Assembly (NCBI GenBank): GCA_040901495.1
Contig: JBBDYO010000073.1
Span: 1-13,849, forward strand
DNA length: 13,849 nucleotides
Reading direction: 5' to 3'
DNA from: VRUE01 sp040901495
GTDB taxonomy: Bacteria > Actinomycetota > Thermoleophilia > Solirubrobacterales > 70-9
In this document: positions 1 to 8,378 of the stretch, one piece after another
How positions within the stretch are numbered: the first letter of the stretch is position 1
Layout: the number at the start of each line of letters is the position of its first letter
Program-made: the position numbers and the translations under genes
The notes under the pieces: generated by a model
Database searches by the model: none
Seen by the model: the letters and a program-made list of their open reading frames with translations, nothing else
Told to the model about the DNA's origin: nothing

Positions 1-263
1 CCGATCGGATCGAGGACACCGTCGACTACAGCGAGGTCTGCGACATCGTCGCCCTTGCCGCCACCGAGCGCAGCTATCGGACCCTGGAGCGATTGGCCCA
101 GGTGATCGGTGGAAGGCTGATGGAGCGCTATGGCTGTGAGTCGGTGCGGGTCAGGGCTGCGAAGCCCGAGCCACCGGTTCCCCTGGCGATCCAGGAGGTC
201 GGCGTCGAGGTCGTTCAGGAGCGGGGAGAAGAAGAGGACGACGACAGCGACGACGACTCTTAG
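1..263 (+). CDS. folB: Dihydroneopterin aldolase, 3' part (5' end outside window)
   Basis: Folate biosynthesis enzyme that cleaves 7,8-dihydroneopterin to 6-hydroxymethyl-7,8-dihydropterin and glycolaldehyde in the cytoplasm. The reading frame is open from base 3 to the TAG at 261-263, giving the last 86 residues of the protein. The family's DTVDYSEV strand, the LERLA helix with its conserved Glu, and the VRAAKPEPPV segment with the catalytic-region Lys followed by a GVEV strand are all visible. An acidic tail (about 11 Asp, Glu or Ser residues, rich in GAC codons) extends beyond the usual end of the family and is probably disordered. The stop is 4 nt before the folK start, so the two genes are almost certainly co-transcribed and translationally coupled. 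The start codon and N-terminal third are not in the window. Confidence 0.9.
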   Translation, partial: DRIEDTVDYSEVCDIVALAATERSYRTLERLAQVIGGRLMERYGCESVRVRAAKPEPPVPLAIQEVGVEVVQERGEEEDDDSDDDS

Positions 264-267
264 CGTC

Positions 268-765
268 GTGCCCACGCGGACCGCCTACCTGGGGCTCGGC
301 TCGAACGTCGGCGACCGTACCGAGCAACTCAGGGCTGCGATCGCGCTGCTCCGTGACCGCGGTGTTGAGGTCGAGGCGGTCTCCTCGGCCTATGAGACCG
401 AGCCGGTCGGCGAGGTGTTGGACCAGCCCGACTTCCTCAACGCCGCGATTCGCATCCGAACCGATCTCGAGCCGGAGACGCTGCTCGCCCTCTGCAAGGA
501 GATCGAGGTCGAGCGCGGCCGCGTCCTCAATGCGCCCCGCCACAGCCCTCGTCCGCTGGACGTCGACCTGCTGCTGCTCGGTGATTTGGAGCTCTCGACC
601 TCTCGTCTCACCCTTCCTCATCCCGAGGTCGCCAGCCGCCGCTTCGTCCTCGCCCCGCTGCTCGAGCTGGACCCGGAGCTTGCCCTGCCCGGCGGTGCGC
701 GTCTGGCCGACGCCCTCGCCTCCCTCGGCCCCGGCCAGCGCGCCGAGCGGGTCGGATCGCTCTAG
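268..765 (+). CDS. folK: 2-amino-4-hydroxy-6-hydroxymethyldihydropteridine pyrophosphokinase (HPPK)
   Basis: Transfers pyrophosphate from ATP to 6-hydroxymethyl-7,8-dihydropterin, the step after FolB and before dihydropteroate synthase. I place the start at GTG 268, 4 nt after the folB stop, because the conserved GLGSNVGD motif begins at residue 9 from there. An upstream in-frame ATG at 130 would read through folB sequence in another frame. The protein is 165 aa, normal for a single-domain HPPK. ETEPVG and QPDFLNA (about residues 43-59) form the pterin-binding part. PRPLDVDLLLLG (94-105) carries the two metal-binding aspartates, D98 and D100, and LPHPEV..RRFVLAPLLEL closes the fold. Against the E. 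coli enzyme recalled from memory, the positions of Arg82 and Trp89 hold Leu87 and His92, while Arg92 is kept as R95. No folP is adjacent. Confidence 0.93.
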   Translation: MPTRTAYLGLGSNVGDRTEQLRAAIALLRDRGVEVEAVSSAYETEPVGEVLDQPDFLNAAIRIRTDLEPETLLALCKEIEVERGRVLNAPRHSPRPLDVDLLLLGDLELSTSRLTLPHPEVASRRFVLAPLLELDPELALPGGARLADALASLGPGQRAERVGSL

Positions 766-776
766 AAGGGTTCTAG
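762..776. repeat. Short inverted repeat spanning the two convergent stop codons
   Basis: CTAGAA-GGG-TTCTAG is a perfect 6+3+6 inverted repeat. It contains the TAG of folK (763-765) and, on the other strand, the TAG of the GST-like gene (773-775). The stem is short and AT-rich and there is no T tract, so it is a poor intrinsic terminator. It is the only symmetrical element in the 7-nt convergent gap and may be chance. Confidence 0.3.
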
Positions 777-1534
777 GCCGCGGTCGCGGCAGTGCTTCCG
801 CGCAGTGGCTCGAGCCAGGCGGCCGGCAGGATCGGCGGGAAGTCACCGGCGATCTGCGGCTGGACGCGCTTCGCGAGCTGGCCGGCGGGCCGCTCCTCGA
901 TCAGCGGGCGCAGGTCCTGAAAGGTCATCGCGAGGCGGATGCTGGGGGCGATCTGGAAGTCGGCGACGTTCAGCTCCTCGCCGCCGATCGTGCCCGCCGC
1001 GAGGTATGCGTCGACCCGGTCCAGCAGCCCGCCAAAGGCGGCGAGGTCGGCCTGCACGTTCTCGTCGGTCGCCTCGTTGACGCGTTTCTCGAGATAGATG
1101 ATCGGGGCCGCGGTGCGCACCGCCAGGCCGATCGGGATACCCAGCTTGGCGCCCTCCGAGTAGCTGCGCAGCGGCGAGCTGTCGCGTTGGAAGGCCCACC
1201 AGATGATCTGGCGGACGGGGTGTTGGAGCTCCTCATCGCCGAAGCGCTCCGCCTCTTCGACGGCCGCCCGCTTCGCTGGGTCACTTGGAAACAGTGCCGG
1301 CTCGGGGCGCAGGCGCTCCAGCTCACGGGAGATATTGCGCGAGCCCTGCACCTTCTGGCCGTCGATCTTCAGCGCCGGCACGTTCATGCCCGGAAAGCCG
1401 AGCACCCGCACGACTCCTCTCGAGACGATGGGGAAGAGGTCGGTTCGCTTGAACGCGATGCCCTTGTGCTTGAGCATCAACTGGACCGAGACCCCCGGAT
1501 GAGAGCCTGGGATCGTGTAGAGCCGGGCGTTCAC
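773..1534 (-). CDS. Glutathione S-transferase-like protein (thioredoxin-fold N-terminal, helical C-terminal domain)
   Basis: A 253-aa soluble protein with GST-family architecture. The N-terminal 80 residues look like the thioredoxin-fold domain: an opening beta strand (ARLYTIPGSHPG), the NVPAL segment at 51-55 whose Pro is the usual cis-proline, and GSRNISRELE matching the GSH-backbone-binding (E/Q)S..I motif. The C-terminal half is helical and includes NVADFQIAPSIRLAM, which resembles the conserved Asp-containing N-capping region of GST C-domains. Which thiol it uses is unknown. Most actinobacteria make mycothiol rather than glutathione, so glutathione should not be assumed. The start is GTG 1534. 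There is no clear Shine-Dalgarno, but TAGGAT lies 9 nt upstream on the minus strand. The gene sits where panC/panD are found in M. tuberculosis and is divergent from coaX. Substrate cannot be predicted. Confidence 0.8.
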   Translation of the reverse strand: MNARLYTIPGSHPGVSVQLMLKHKGIAFKRTDLFPIVSRGVVRVLGFPGMNVPALKIDGQKVQGSRNISRELERLRPEPALFPSDPAKRAAVEEAERFGDEELQHPVRQIIWWAFQRDSSPLRSYSEGAKLGIPIGLAVRTAAPIIYLEKRVNEATDENVQADLAAFGGLLDRVDAYLAAGTIGGEELNVADFQIAPSIRLAMTFQDLRPLIEERPAGQLAKRVQPQIAGDFPPILPAAWLEPLRGSTAATAA

Positions 1535-1543
1535 TGGAGGACG

Positions 1544-1549
1544 ATCCTA
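1544..1549 (-). promoter_or_regulatory. Putative -10 element of the GST-like gene (leaderless arrangement)
   Basis: On the minus strand the hexamer reads TAGGAT (matches TANNNT, 4 of 6 to TATAAT) and is followed by 9 nt and then the GTG start. Transcription about 7 nt after the hexamer would begin within a few bases of the start codon. No good -35 element is visible. Support comes mainly from five other genes in the window showing the same spacing. Confidence 0.4.
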
Positions 1550-1591
1550 TGCGGTTTGCGGGTCTCCCGTCCCATCCCTCCCCGATCCGAC

Positions 1592-1597
1592 GATAAT
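1592..1597 (+). promoter_or_regulatory. Putative -10 element of coaX (leaderless arrangement)
   Basis: GATAAT matches 5 of 6 bases of TATAAT and ends 7 nt before the GTG of coaX. There is no Shine-Dalgarno between it and the start, so a leaderless or near-leaderless transcript is the simplest reading. A -35 box at the expected distance is not recognisable. Confidence 0.45.
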
Positions 1598-1604
1598 CGC
1601 ACCC

Positions 1605-2384
1605 GTGCTTCTTGCGGTCGACATCGGCAACACCCAGACCCACCTCGGCGCCTTCGAGGGGGAGGACCTGGTTGAGCACTGGCGCTTCCAGACCCGCTCC
1701 GGGGCGACGGGAGATGAGCTGGCCGAGAGAATCGCCGGCCTCTTTGCCCTCTGCGACATGTCGCTCGACGCCGTCGACGCCGTTTGCGTCTCCTCGGTGG
1801 TGCCCCCGCTCGGCGCCCAGTTCGAGCAGCTCACGGATCGCTATCTCGACGCCCAGTGCCTGACCATCGGCCCCGGCCTCAAAACCGGGATGCCGATCCG
1901 CATCGAAAACCCGCTCGAGGTCGGCGCCGATCGCCTGGTCAACTCGATTGCCGCCTACGAGCGCTTTCAGGATGCTTGTGTCGTCGTCGATTTCGGCACC
2001 GGGATCAACGTCGACGTCGTCTCCGCGGAGGGGGAATACCTGGGCGGGGCGATCGGCCCTGGCCTGGAGATCTCGCTCAGCGCCCTGATCGAGCGTGCCG
2101 CGCGCATCACCCGCATCGATCTCGCCGCGCCGGAGACGGCGATCGGTCGCTCCAGCCGCGCCGCGATCCAGTCCGGCTTCGTCTTCGGCTTCGCCGGCAT
2201 GATCGATGGCATCGTCCACCGCATCGAAGAGGAGCTGCCGAACCCGCAGCTGCTGGCCACCGGAGGCCTCGCGCAGACGATCGTCCCCTACACCGAGACG
2301 ATCGACGAGGTCGACGACATGCTTACCCTCAAAGGGCTACGCCTGATCCATGAGCGCAACGCCTCCACAGCCTCCGCTGACTGA
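1605..2384 (+). CDS. coaX: Type III pantothenate kinase
   Basis: Catalyses the first step of coenzyme A synthesis, ATP-dependent phosphorylation of pantothenate. The type III (CoaX) enzymes belong to the ASKHA fold. The protein is 259 aa, the usual length. The phosphate-1 motif DIGNT lies at residues 6-10, and GADR at 107-110 carries the proposed catalytic aspartate (D109). DFGT at 129-132 and LGGAIGPGLEIS (146-157) follow, then a Gly-rich ATP-binding segment near residues 189-200 (QSGFVFGFAGMIDG). One oddity: the usual DFGTATTFD reads DFGTGINVD, so the two threonines after DFGT are replaced by Ile and Asn. The start GTG 1605 puts the first beta strand immediately at the N-terminus, as in the family. 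The 3' end overlaps dus by 35 nt, indicating co-transcription. panC and panD, often upstream in actinobacteria, are not here. Confidence 0.92.
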   Translation: MLLAVDIGNTQTHLGAFEGEDLVEHWRFQTRSGATGDELAERIAGLFALCDMSLDAVDAVCVSSVVPPLGAQFEQLTDRYLDAQCLTIGPGLKTGMPIRIENPLEVGADRLVNSIAAYERFQDACVVVDFGTGINVDVVSAEGEYLGGAIGPGLEISLSALIERAARITRIDLAAPETAIGRSSRAAIQSGFVFGFAGMIDGIVHRIEEELPNPQLLATGGLAQTIVPYTETIDEVDDMLTLKGLRLIHERNASTASAD

Positions 2385-3351
2385 TCCGTTCCGGATCGCG
2401 GACGTCGAGATCTCCAACCGCGTCCTGCTGGCGCCGCTTGCGGGGATCGGCAACTGGTTCGTTCGCCTGCAGGCAAAGAGGCACGGCGCCGGGCTCGCGG
2501 TCTCGGAGATGATCTCCAGCTTCGGGTTGCACCACCGCAACGAGCGCACCCTGCGGGAGCTGATGCGAATCCACCCGGACGAGCACCCGGTCTCGGTGCA
2601 GCTCTTCGGCCACGACCCTGAGGTGATGCGCTCCGGGGCGGCGATCGCCGCGGAGGCGGGCGCGGACCTGATCGACATCAACATGGGCTGCCCGGTGCGC
2701 AAGGTGCGCAGGACGGGCGCCGGCGCCGAGCTGCTCAGCGATCCAGAGTTGGCGCTGGCGCTGGCTCGCGGGGCGGCCGAGGGCAGCGGCCTGCCGGTCA
2801 CGGTCAAGCTGCGCTCGGGGTTGCGGCCCGGGGACCGCTCCGGGTTCGACCTGGCGCTGCGACTCGCCGAGGAGGGTGGGGTGGCGGCAATCGGCTTTCA
2901 CCCCCGCGCCGCCACGGTCGGCCACAAAGGAAGCCCCGACTACGAGCTGACCCGTGAGCTGGTCGAACGGATCGAGGTGCCGGTGATCGTCTCCGGAGGG
3001 TTGAGCGGCGCCGAGGCCGCGCGCCGTGCCTACCGCGAGTCCGGGGCCGACGCGGTGATGATCGCCCGCGGTGCGCTGGGCAATCCATGGGTGTTCGAGG
3101 AGCTGACCGGGCGGCGCACCGAGCCTCCCGCTCACCCCGAGATCATCCACGAGCTGCTCTGGACGATCGATTGCGCCGAGGAGCATCTCGGGGCGGATCG
3201 GGCGAGCCGCTACCTGCGCAAGTTCTACCCCTGGTATGTCGATTCGCTGGAAGCGCCCGCCGCCGTTTCCGACGAGTTGCAGCGCAGTGCGGACCTGCCC
3301 CGGGCGAGGGAGTTGATCGCCGGCCTCGCGCCGCCCGCGACGGTTTCGTAG
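2350..3351 (+). CDS. dus: tRNA-dihydrouridine synthase (DusB/NifR3-like)
   Basis: FMN-dependent enzyme that reduces specific uridines in tRNA to dihydrouridine. The protein is 333 aa and forms a TIM barrel followed by a small helical domain. Visible signatures are LAPLAG at 27-32 (usually APMAG), SVQLFG at 82-87, and DINMGCPVRKV...GAG with the catalytic Cys114. VKLRSG contains the FMN-contacting Lys, FHPRA holds the His/Arg of the usual HGRT segment, and VSGGLSG plus GADAVMIARGALGNPW form the FMN-phosphate site. The C-terminal helical region (about 260-333) is the tRNA-binding domain. ATG 2350 lies inside coaX, with AAGGG about 12 nt upstream, so translation is probably coupled to coaX. Which uridine position is modified cannot be read from the sequence. 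Confidence 0.9.
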   Translation: MSATPPQPPLTDPFRIADVEISNRVLLAPLAGIGNWFVRLQAKRHGAGLAVSEMISSFGLHHRNERTLRELMRIHPDEHPVSVQLFGHDPEVMRSGAAIAAEAGADLIDINMGCPVRKVRRTGAGAELLSDPELALALARGAAEGSGLPVTVKLRSGLRPGDRSGFDLALRLAEEGGVAAIGFHPRAATVGHKGSPDYELTRELVERIEVPVIVSGGLSGAEAARRAYRESGADAVMIARGALGNPWVFEELTGRRTEPPAHPEIIHELLWTIDCAEEHLGADRASRYLRKFYPWYVDSLEAPAAVSDELQRSADLPRARELIAGLAPPATVS

Positions 3352-3384
3352 CGCTTGCCGAATCCAGTTGCGATTGACGGCTGC

Positions 3385-3411
3385 TTGCCGGGCGTGACCC
3401 CTCGCTATAAT
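3385..3411 (+). promoter_or_regulatory. Promoter of the greA(-lysS) transcript
   Basis: A perfect TATAAT at 3406-3411 is preceded by TTGCCG at 3385-3390 with a 15-nt spacer, slightly short of the ideal. The predicted transcription start is about A3418, giving a leader of roughly 105 nt before greA. This is the best vegetative-type promoter in the window. Confidence 0.65.
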
Positions 3412-3424
3412 CCCGCGACTTCCG

Positions 3425-3468
3425 GCCCAGGTGTGGCGTGGCGAAAGCCGTCGCACCCGGGCGTTTTT
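3425..3468 (+). terminator. Intrinsic-terminator-like hairpin in the greA leader (possible attenuator)
   Basis: The arms are GCCC (3425-3428), GG (3430-3431), GT (3433-3434), GCG (3436-3438) and GGC (3440-3442). They pair with GCC (3447-3449), CGC (3452-3454), AC (3455-3456), CC (3457-3458) and GGGC (3459-3462), around a GAAA tetraloop. The stem has about 14 Watson-Crick pairs interrupted by single-base bulges. It is followed at once by G and five T residues (3464-3468). It begins only about 7 nt after the predicted start of transcription and ends about 54 nt before greA, so it would cut the greA transcript to roughly 50 nt. Confidence 0.55.
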
Positions 3469-3522
3469 GGGTTTGGGAGCCGGATTTCCCATCTTCCAGC
3501 AAGCAAAGCGAGGGCAGCGAAA

Positions 3523-4002
3523 GTGACGCGGCAGGCCGTAATCACACCTGAAGGGCTCGAAAAGCTCAAAGAGGAGATCGAGTACCTCACGACCGCCAAA
3601 CGGCGCGAGGTGGCGGAACGGATCAAGGAGGCTCGCGAGTTCGGGGACATCTCCGAGAACGCCGAGTACGACGACGCGAAGAACGAGCAGGGCCTACTCG
3701 AGCAGCGGATCTCGCAGCTCGAAGAGCGGCTGCGCCGCGCCACGGTGATCGACAAGAAGAAAGTCAGCACCGAGGAGGTCACCTTCGGCTCGATCGTCCA
3801 CGTCAAAGACCAGAAAACGGGCGACTCCCAGAAATTCCAGATCGTCGGCTCCACAGAGGCCGACCCAGTTGAGCACAAGCTCTCCAACGAGTCTCCGATC
3901 GGCAAGGCGCTGATCGGCCACAAGCGCAACGACGTGGTCACCGTCGAAGTCCCGCGCGGTCCCAAGAAGAAACTCAAAATCACGAAGATCGAGTCGGCCT
4001 GA
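3523..4002 (+). CDS. greA: Transcription elongation factor GreA
   Basis: Binds the secondary channel of RNA polymerase and stimulates cleavage of backtracked RNA, rescuing stalled complexes. The protein is 159 aa, standard for GreA. Residues 1-77 form the N-terminal antiparallel coiled coil, with the tip motif GDISENAEYDDAK at 41-53 supplying the acidic pair (D42, E45) that acts at the polymerase active site. Residues 80-159 form the FKBP-like C-terminal domain, including VTFGSIVHVKD, SPIGKALIG and the final KLKITKIES strand. I chose GTG 3523 because the conserved ITPEGLEKL segment starts at residue 7. A GAGGG-containing Shine-Dalgarno (3510-3514) lies 8 nt upstream. A longer in-frame reading from 3355 would include the promoter and hairpin and is unlikely. 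lysS begins 23 nt downstream. Confidence 0.95.
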   Translation: MTRQAVITPEGLEKLKEEIEYLTTAKRREVAERIKEAREFGDISENAEYDDAKNEQGLLEQRISQLEERLRRATVIDKKKVSTEEVTFGSIVHVKDQKTGDSQKFQIVGSTEADPVEHKLSNESPIGKALIGHKRNDVVTVEVPRGPKKKLKITKIESA

Positions 4003-4010
4003 TCCGTCGA

Positions 4011-4016
4011 TAGGCT
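4011..4016 (+). promoter_or_regulatory. Putative internal -10 element for lysS (leaderless arrangement)
   Basis: TAGGCT fits TANNNT and ends 9 nt before the lysS ATG, in the 23-nt greA-lysS gap. No Shine-Dalgarno is present there. The block TAGGCTCGTGCTCGA resembles TAGGATCGTCCTCCA before the GST-like gene. lysS may therefore have its own leaderless transcript as well as read-through from greA. Confidence 0.35.
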
Positions 4017-4025
4017 CGTGCTCGA

Positions 4026-5507
4026 ATGACCGAGCCGCAAGAGGAGCCAAAGCTCTCCGACGTCCTTCGGGATCGGCGCGAGAAGCTCGAGCGGATACGG
4101 GGAGAGGGCATCGAGCCCTTCCCGCACGACTTCGCCGACCGCGAGGAGATCGCCGAGGTATGCGCGGCGCACCACGGTTTGGCGGCTGGGATCGAGACCG
4201 ACTCCCGCCACCGGGTCGCCGGTCGCATCGTCGCCCGGCGCGGGCACGGCAGGGCCGCTTTCCTCGACCTCCGCGACGGCAGCGGCCAGATCCAGCTCCA
4301 TGCCCGCGAGGACCTGCTCGGGGAGGACGCGTTCCGGCTCCTCGTCAACCTCGACCTCGGGGACATCATCGGCGTGGAGGGGACGGCGCTGGCGACCAGG
4401 AGCGGGGGCGAGCTCTCGCTGGCGCTGGACCATTGGCGACTGCTGGCCAAGAGCCTGCGGCCGCCTCCGGAGAAGTTCCACGGCCTCGAGGACGTTGAGA
4501 CCCGCTATCGCCACCGCGAGCTCGACCTGATCGCCAACGAGGAGAGCCGCCGCATCTTCGCGGTCCGGGCTCGCACGATCGGTGAGGTGCGCCGCTGGCT
4601 CGACGAGCGTGGGTTCGTCGAGGTCGAGACCCCGGTCCTGCAGCCGCTCTACGGCGGGGCCCTGGCCCGTCCATTCATCACCCACCACAACGCGCTCGAC
4701 CGCGACCTCTACCTGCGGATCGCCACCGAGCTGTACCTGAAGCGGCTGGTCGTCGGCGGCTTCGACCGGGTCTACGAGCTGGGGAAGGACTTCCGCAACG
4801 AGGGCATCTCCCATAAGCACAACCCCGAGTTCACGATGCTCGAGTGGTACGAGACCTACTCCGACTACGCGAAGACCGCCAACGACCTCGAGCTGATGGT
4901 CGCCGAGGTGGCGGAGCGCGTGCTGGGGACGACGGAGGTCAAGCGCGGCGACGTGATGATCGATCTAGCGCCGCCGTGGAAGCGGATCACGCTGCGCGAG
5001 GCGATTCGCGAGAGGGCCGGGGTCGACATTGCCGAGCATCCCACCCGCGAGTCGCTTGCCGCGGCGATGGGCACCGAGCCGGACGCCGCCGAGGGCTGGG
5101 GGAAGCTGGTCGACGGGCTCCTCGCCAAGTCGGTTGAGCCGGAGCTGATCCAGCCGACCTTCGTCCTCGACTACCCGGTTGAGCTCTCTCCGTTCGCGAA
5201 GCCGCATCGCTCCGAGGAGGGCCTGGTCGAGCGCTGGGAGGCGTTCATCGGAGGGGTCGAGATCGCCAACTCCTTCAGCGAGCTGAACGACCCCGACGAG
5301 CAGCGACGGCGCTTTGAACAGCAGGCCGCCGAGCTGGCGCGGGGCGACGAGGAGGCCCAGCCGTTCGACGAGGCGTTCGTCGAAGCGCTGGAACACGGCA
5401 TGCCGCCGACCGGTGGCGTCGGGCTCGGGGTCGACCGGCTGGTGATGATGCTGACCGGCTCCCACAGCCTGCGCGAGGTTGTGCTTTTCCCGGCGATGCG
5501 CTCCTAG
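4026..5507 (+). CDS. lysS: Lysyl-tRNA synthetase, class II
   Basis: Charges tRNA(Lys) with lysine in the cytoplasm. The protein is 493 aa, typical for the class II enzyme. After a charged N-terminal helix, an OB-fold anticodon-binding domain occupies roughly residues 58-145 (VAGRIVARRGHGRAAFLDLRD at its start). The linker contains VETRYRHRELDLI (usually YR.RYLDL). The catalytic domain has motif 1 (VEVETPVLQP, about 198-207), motif 2 (YELGKDFRNEGISHKHNPEF, about 251-270, with the ATP-binding Arg) and motif 3 (GVGLGVDRLVMML near the C-terminus). IANSFSELNDP and the HNALDRDLYLRIATELYLK segment fit lysine recognition in this family. The start ATG 4026 has no Shine-Dalgarno; see the TAGGCT hexamer 9 nt upstream. 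In M. tuberculosis lsr2 follows lysS, but here the next gene is clpC. Confidence 0.96.
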   Translation: MTEPQEEPKLSDVLRDRREKLERIRGEGIEPFPHDFADREEIAEVCAAHHGLAAGIETDSRHRVAGRIVARRGHGRAAFLDLRDGSGQIQLHAREDLLGEDAFRLLVNLDLGDIIGVEGTALATRSGGELSLALDHWRLLAKSLRPPPEKFHGLEDVETRYRHRELDLIANEESRRIFAVRARTIGEVRRWLDERGFVEVETPVLQPLYGGALARPFITHHNALDRDLYLRIATELYLKRLVVGGFDRVYELGKDFRNEGISHKHNPEFTMLEWYETYSDYAKTANDLELMVAEVAERVLGTTEVKRGDVMIDLAPPWKRITLREAIRERAGVDIAEHPTRESLAAAMGTEPDAAEGWGKLVDGLLAKSVEPELIQPTFVLDYPVELSPFAKPHRSEEGLVERWEAFIGGVEIANSFSELNDPDEQRRRFEQQAAELARGDEEAQPFDEAFVEALEHGMPPTGGVGLGVDRLVMMLTGSHSLREVVLFPAMRS

Positions 5508-5521
5508 ATTCGGCAAAAACC

Positions 5522-5532
5522 CGCTACTAGCG
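5522..5532. promoter_or_regulatory. ClgR-like operator upstream of clpC
   Basis: CGCTACTAGCG is the core of a perfect 13-bp inverted repeat (CCGCTA-C-TAGCGG, 5521-5533). It fits the Corynebacterium ClgR site that I recall as CGCYNANRGCG, at every specified base except the central A. ClgR is the actinobacterial activator of clp genes. The site lies about 140 nt upstream of the clpC start, where an activator site could be. No clgR gene is in the window. Confidence 0.45.
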
Positions 5533-5586
5533 GCAATTTGGGTCCCAGGGCTGGGTGGTCGCGCTCGGTATCGTTTAAAGGAGCAC

Positions 5587-5661
5587 ATGGACGCTTCCCG
5601 ATACGCGAAGGGCGTCTGCGGTACTTCAGCCACCAAATCGCGTTTGACTAGTGAGAGCTGA
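5587..5661 (+). CDS. Possible 24-codon leader ORF upstream of clpC
   Basis: ATG 5587 to TGA 5659-5661 encodes 24 residues (MDASRYAKGVCG then a Ser/Thr-rich end). It is preceded by AAAGGAG at 5577-5583, a strong Shine-Dalgarno but with only 3 nt between it and the ATG. The stop codon overlaps the clpC Shine-Dalgarno (GAGGAAAG, 5660-5667), a layout that would allow translational coupling or leader-peptide control. The peptide resembles nothing I recognise and has no signal or membrane segment. It could be chance; the strong ribosome-binding sequence is the main argument for it. The rest of the 163-nt lysS-clpC gap holds two inverted repeats (5521-5533 and CCCAG-GG-CTGGG at 5544-5555) and a weak -10-like TATCGT (5569-5574). 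Confidence 0.3.
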   Translation: MDASRYAKGVCGTSATKSRLTSES

Positions 5662-5670
5662 GGAAAGCCT

Positions 5671-8271
<2,601 letters not shown>

Positions 8272-8365
8272 CGGCGCGCGGGTCCTGTCGCGGAGAGGAG
8301 CCCCCTCGTCCTCGCAGGCTGCGGGCGAGCGCCCTCATCTCCACACCACCCGCGCGAGCTGCCCC

Positions 8366-8371
8366 TATGGT
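8366..8371 (+). promoter_or_regulatory. Putative -10 element of the aldo/keto-reductase-like gene
   Basis: TATGGT fits TANNNT (4 of 6 to TATAAT) and ends 7 nt before ATG 8379. The spacing is the same as for coaX. It overlaps an earlier in-frame ATG (8367), which could not then be the start. The rest of the 95-107 nt clpC-to-AKR gap has GC-rich potential stems but no T tract and no clear Shine-Dalgarno. Confidence 0.35.
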
Positions 8372-8378
8372 TCACCGG

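Noticed and set aside
1549..1596. 15-codon ORF with GGAGG 8 nt upstream, before coaX
   Set aside because: The proposed coaX -10 (GATAAT) overlaps its stop codon, so the main coaX transcript would not contain it; the peptide is Pro/Arg-rich without features.
353..1675. 440-codon plus-strand open frame running from folK through the GST-like gene
   Set aside because: It crosses folK in another frame and lies antisense to the GST-like gene; composition is Arg/Ser/Pro-rich without motifs.
2329..3492. Long open frame on the minus strand opposite dus
   Set aside because: It mirrors the codon structure of dus in a GC-rich genome, its translation is low-complexity and Arg/Ala/Gly-rich, and it shows no recognisable domain.
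3405..4820. 471-codon minus-strand open frame opposite greA and lysS
   Set aside because: It spans two clear plus-strand genes plus their promoter and hairpin, and has no domain; a by-product of GC-rich codons.
5544..5555. CCCAG-GG-CTGGG inverted repeat after lysS as a terminator
   Set aside because: Five-base stem, two-base loop and no T tract; not credible as an intrinsic terminator.
8272..8366. GC-rich inverted repeats after clpC as a terminator
   Set aside because: Stems such as CTCGC/GCGAG exist, but without a T tract they cannot be told from chance in this base composition.
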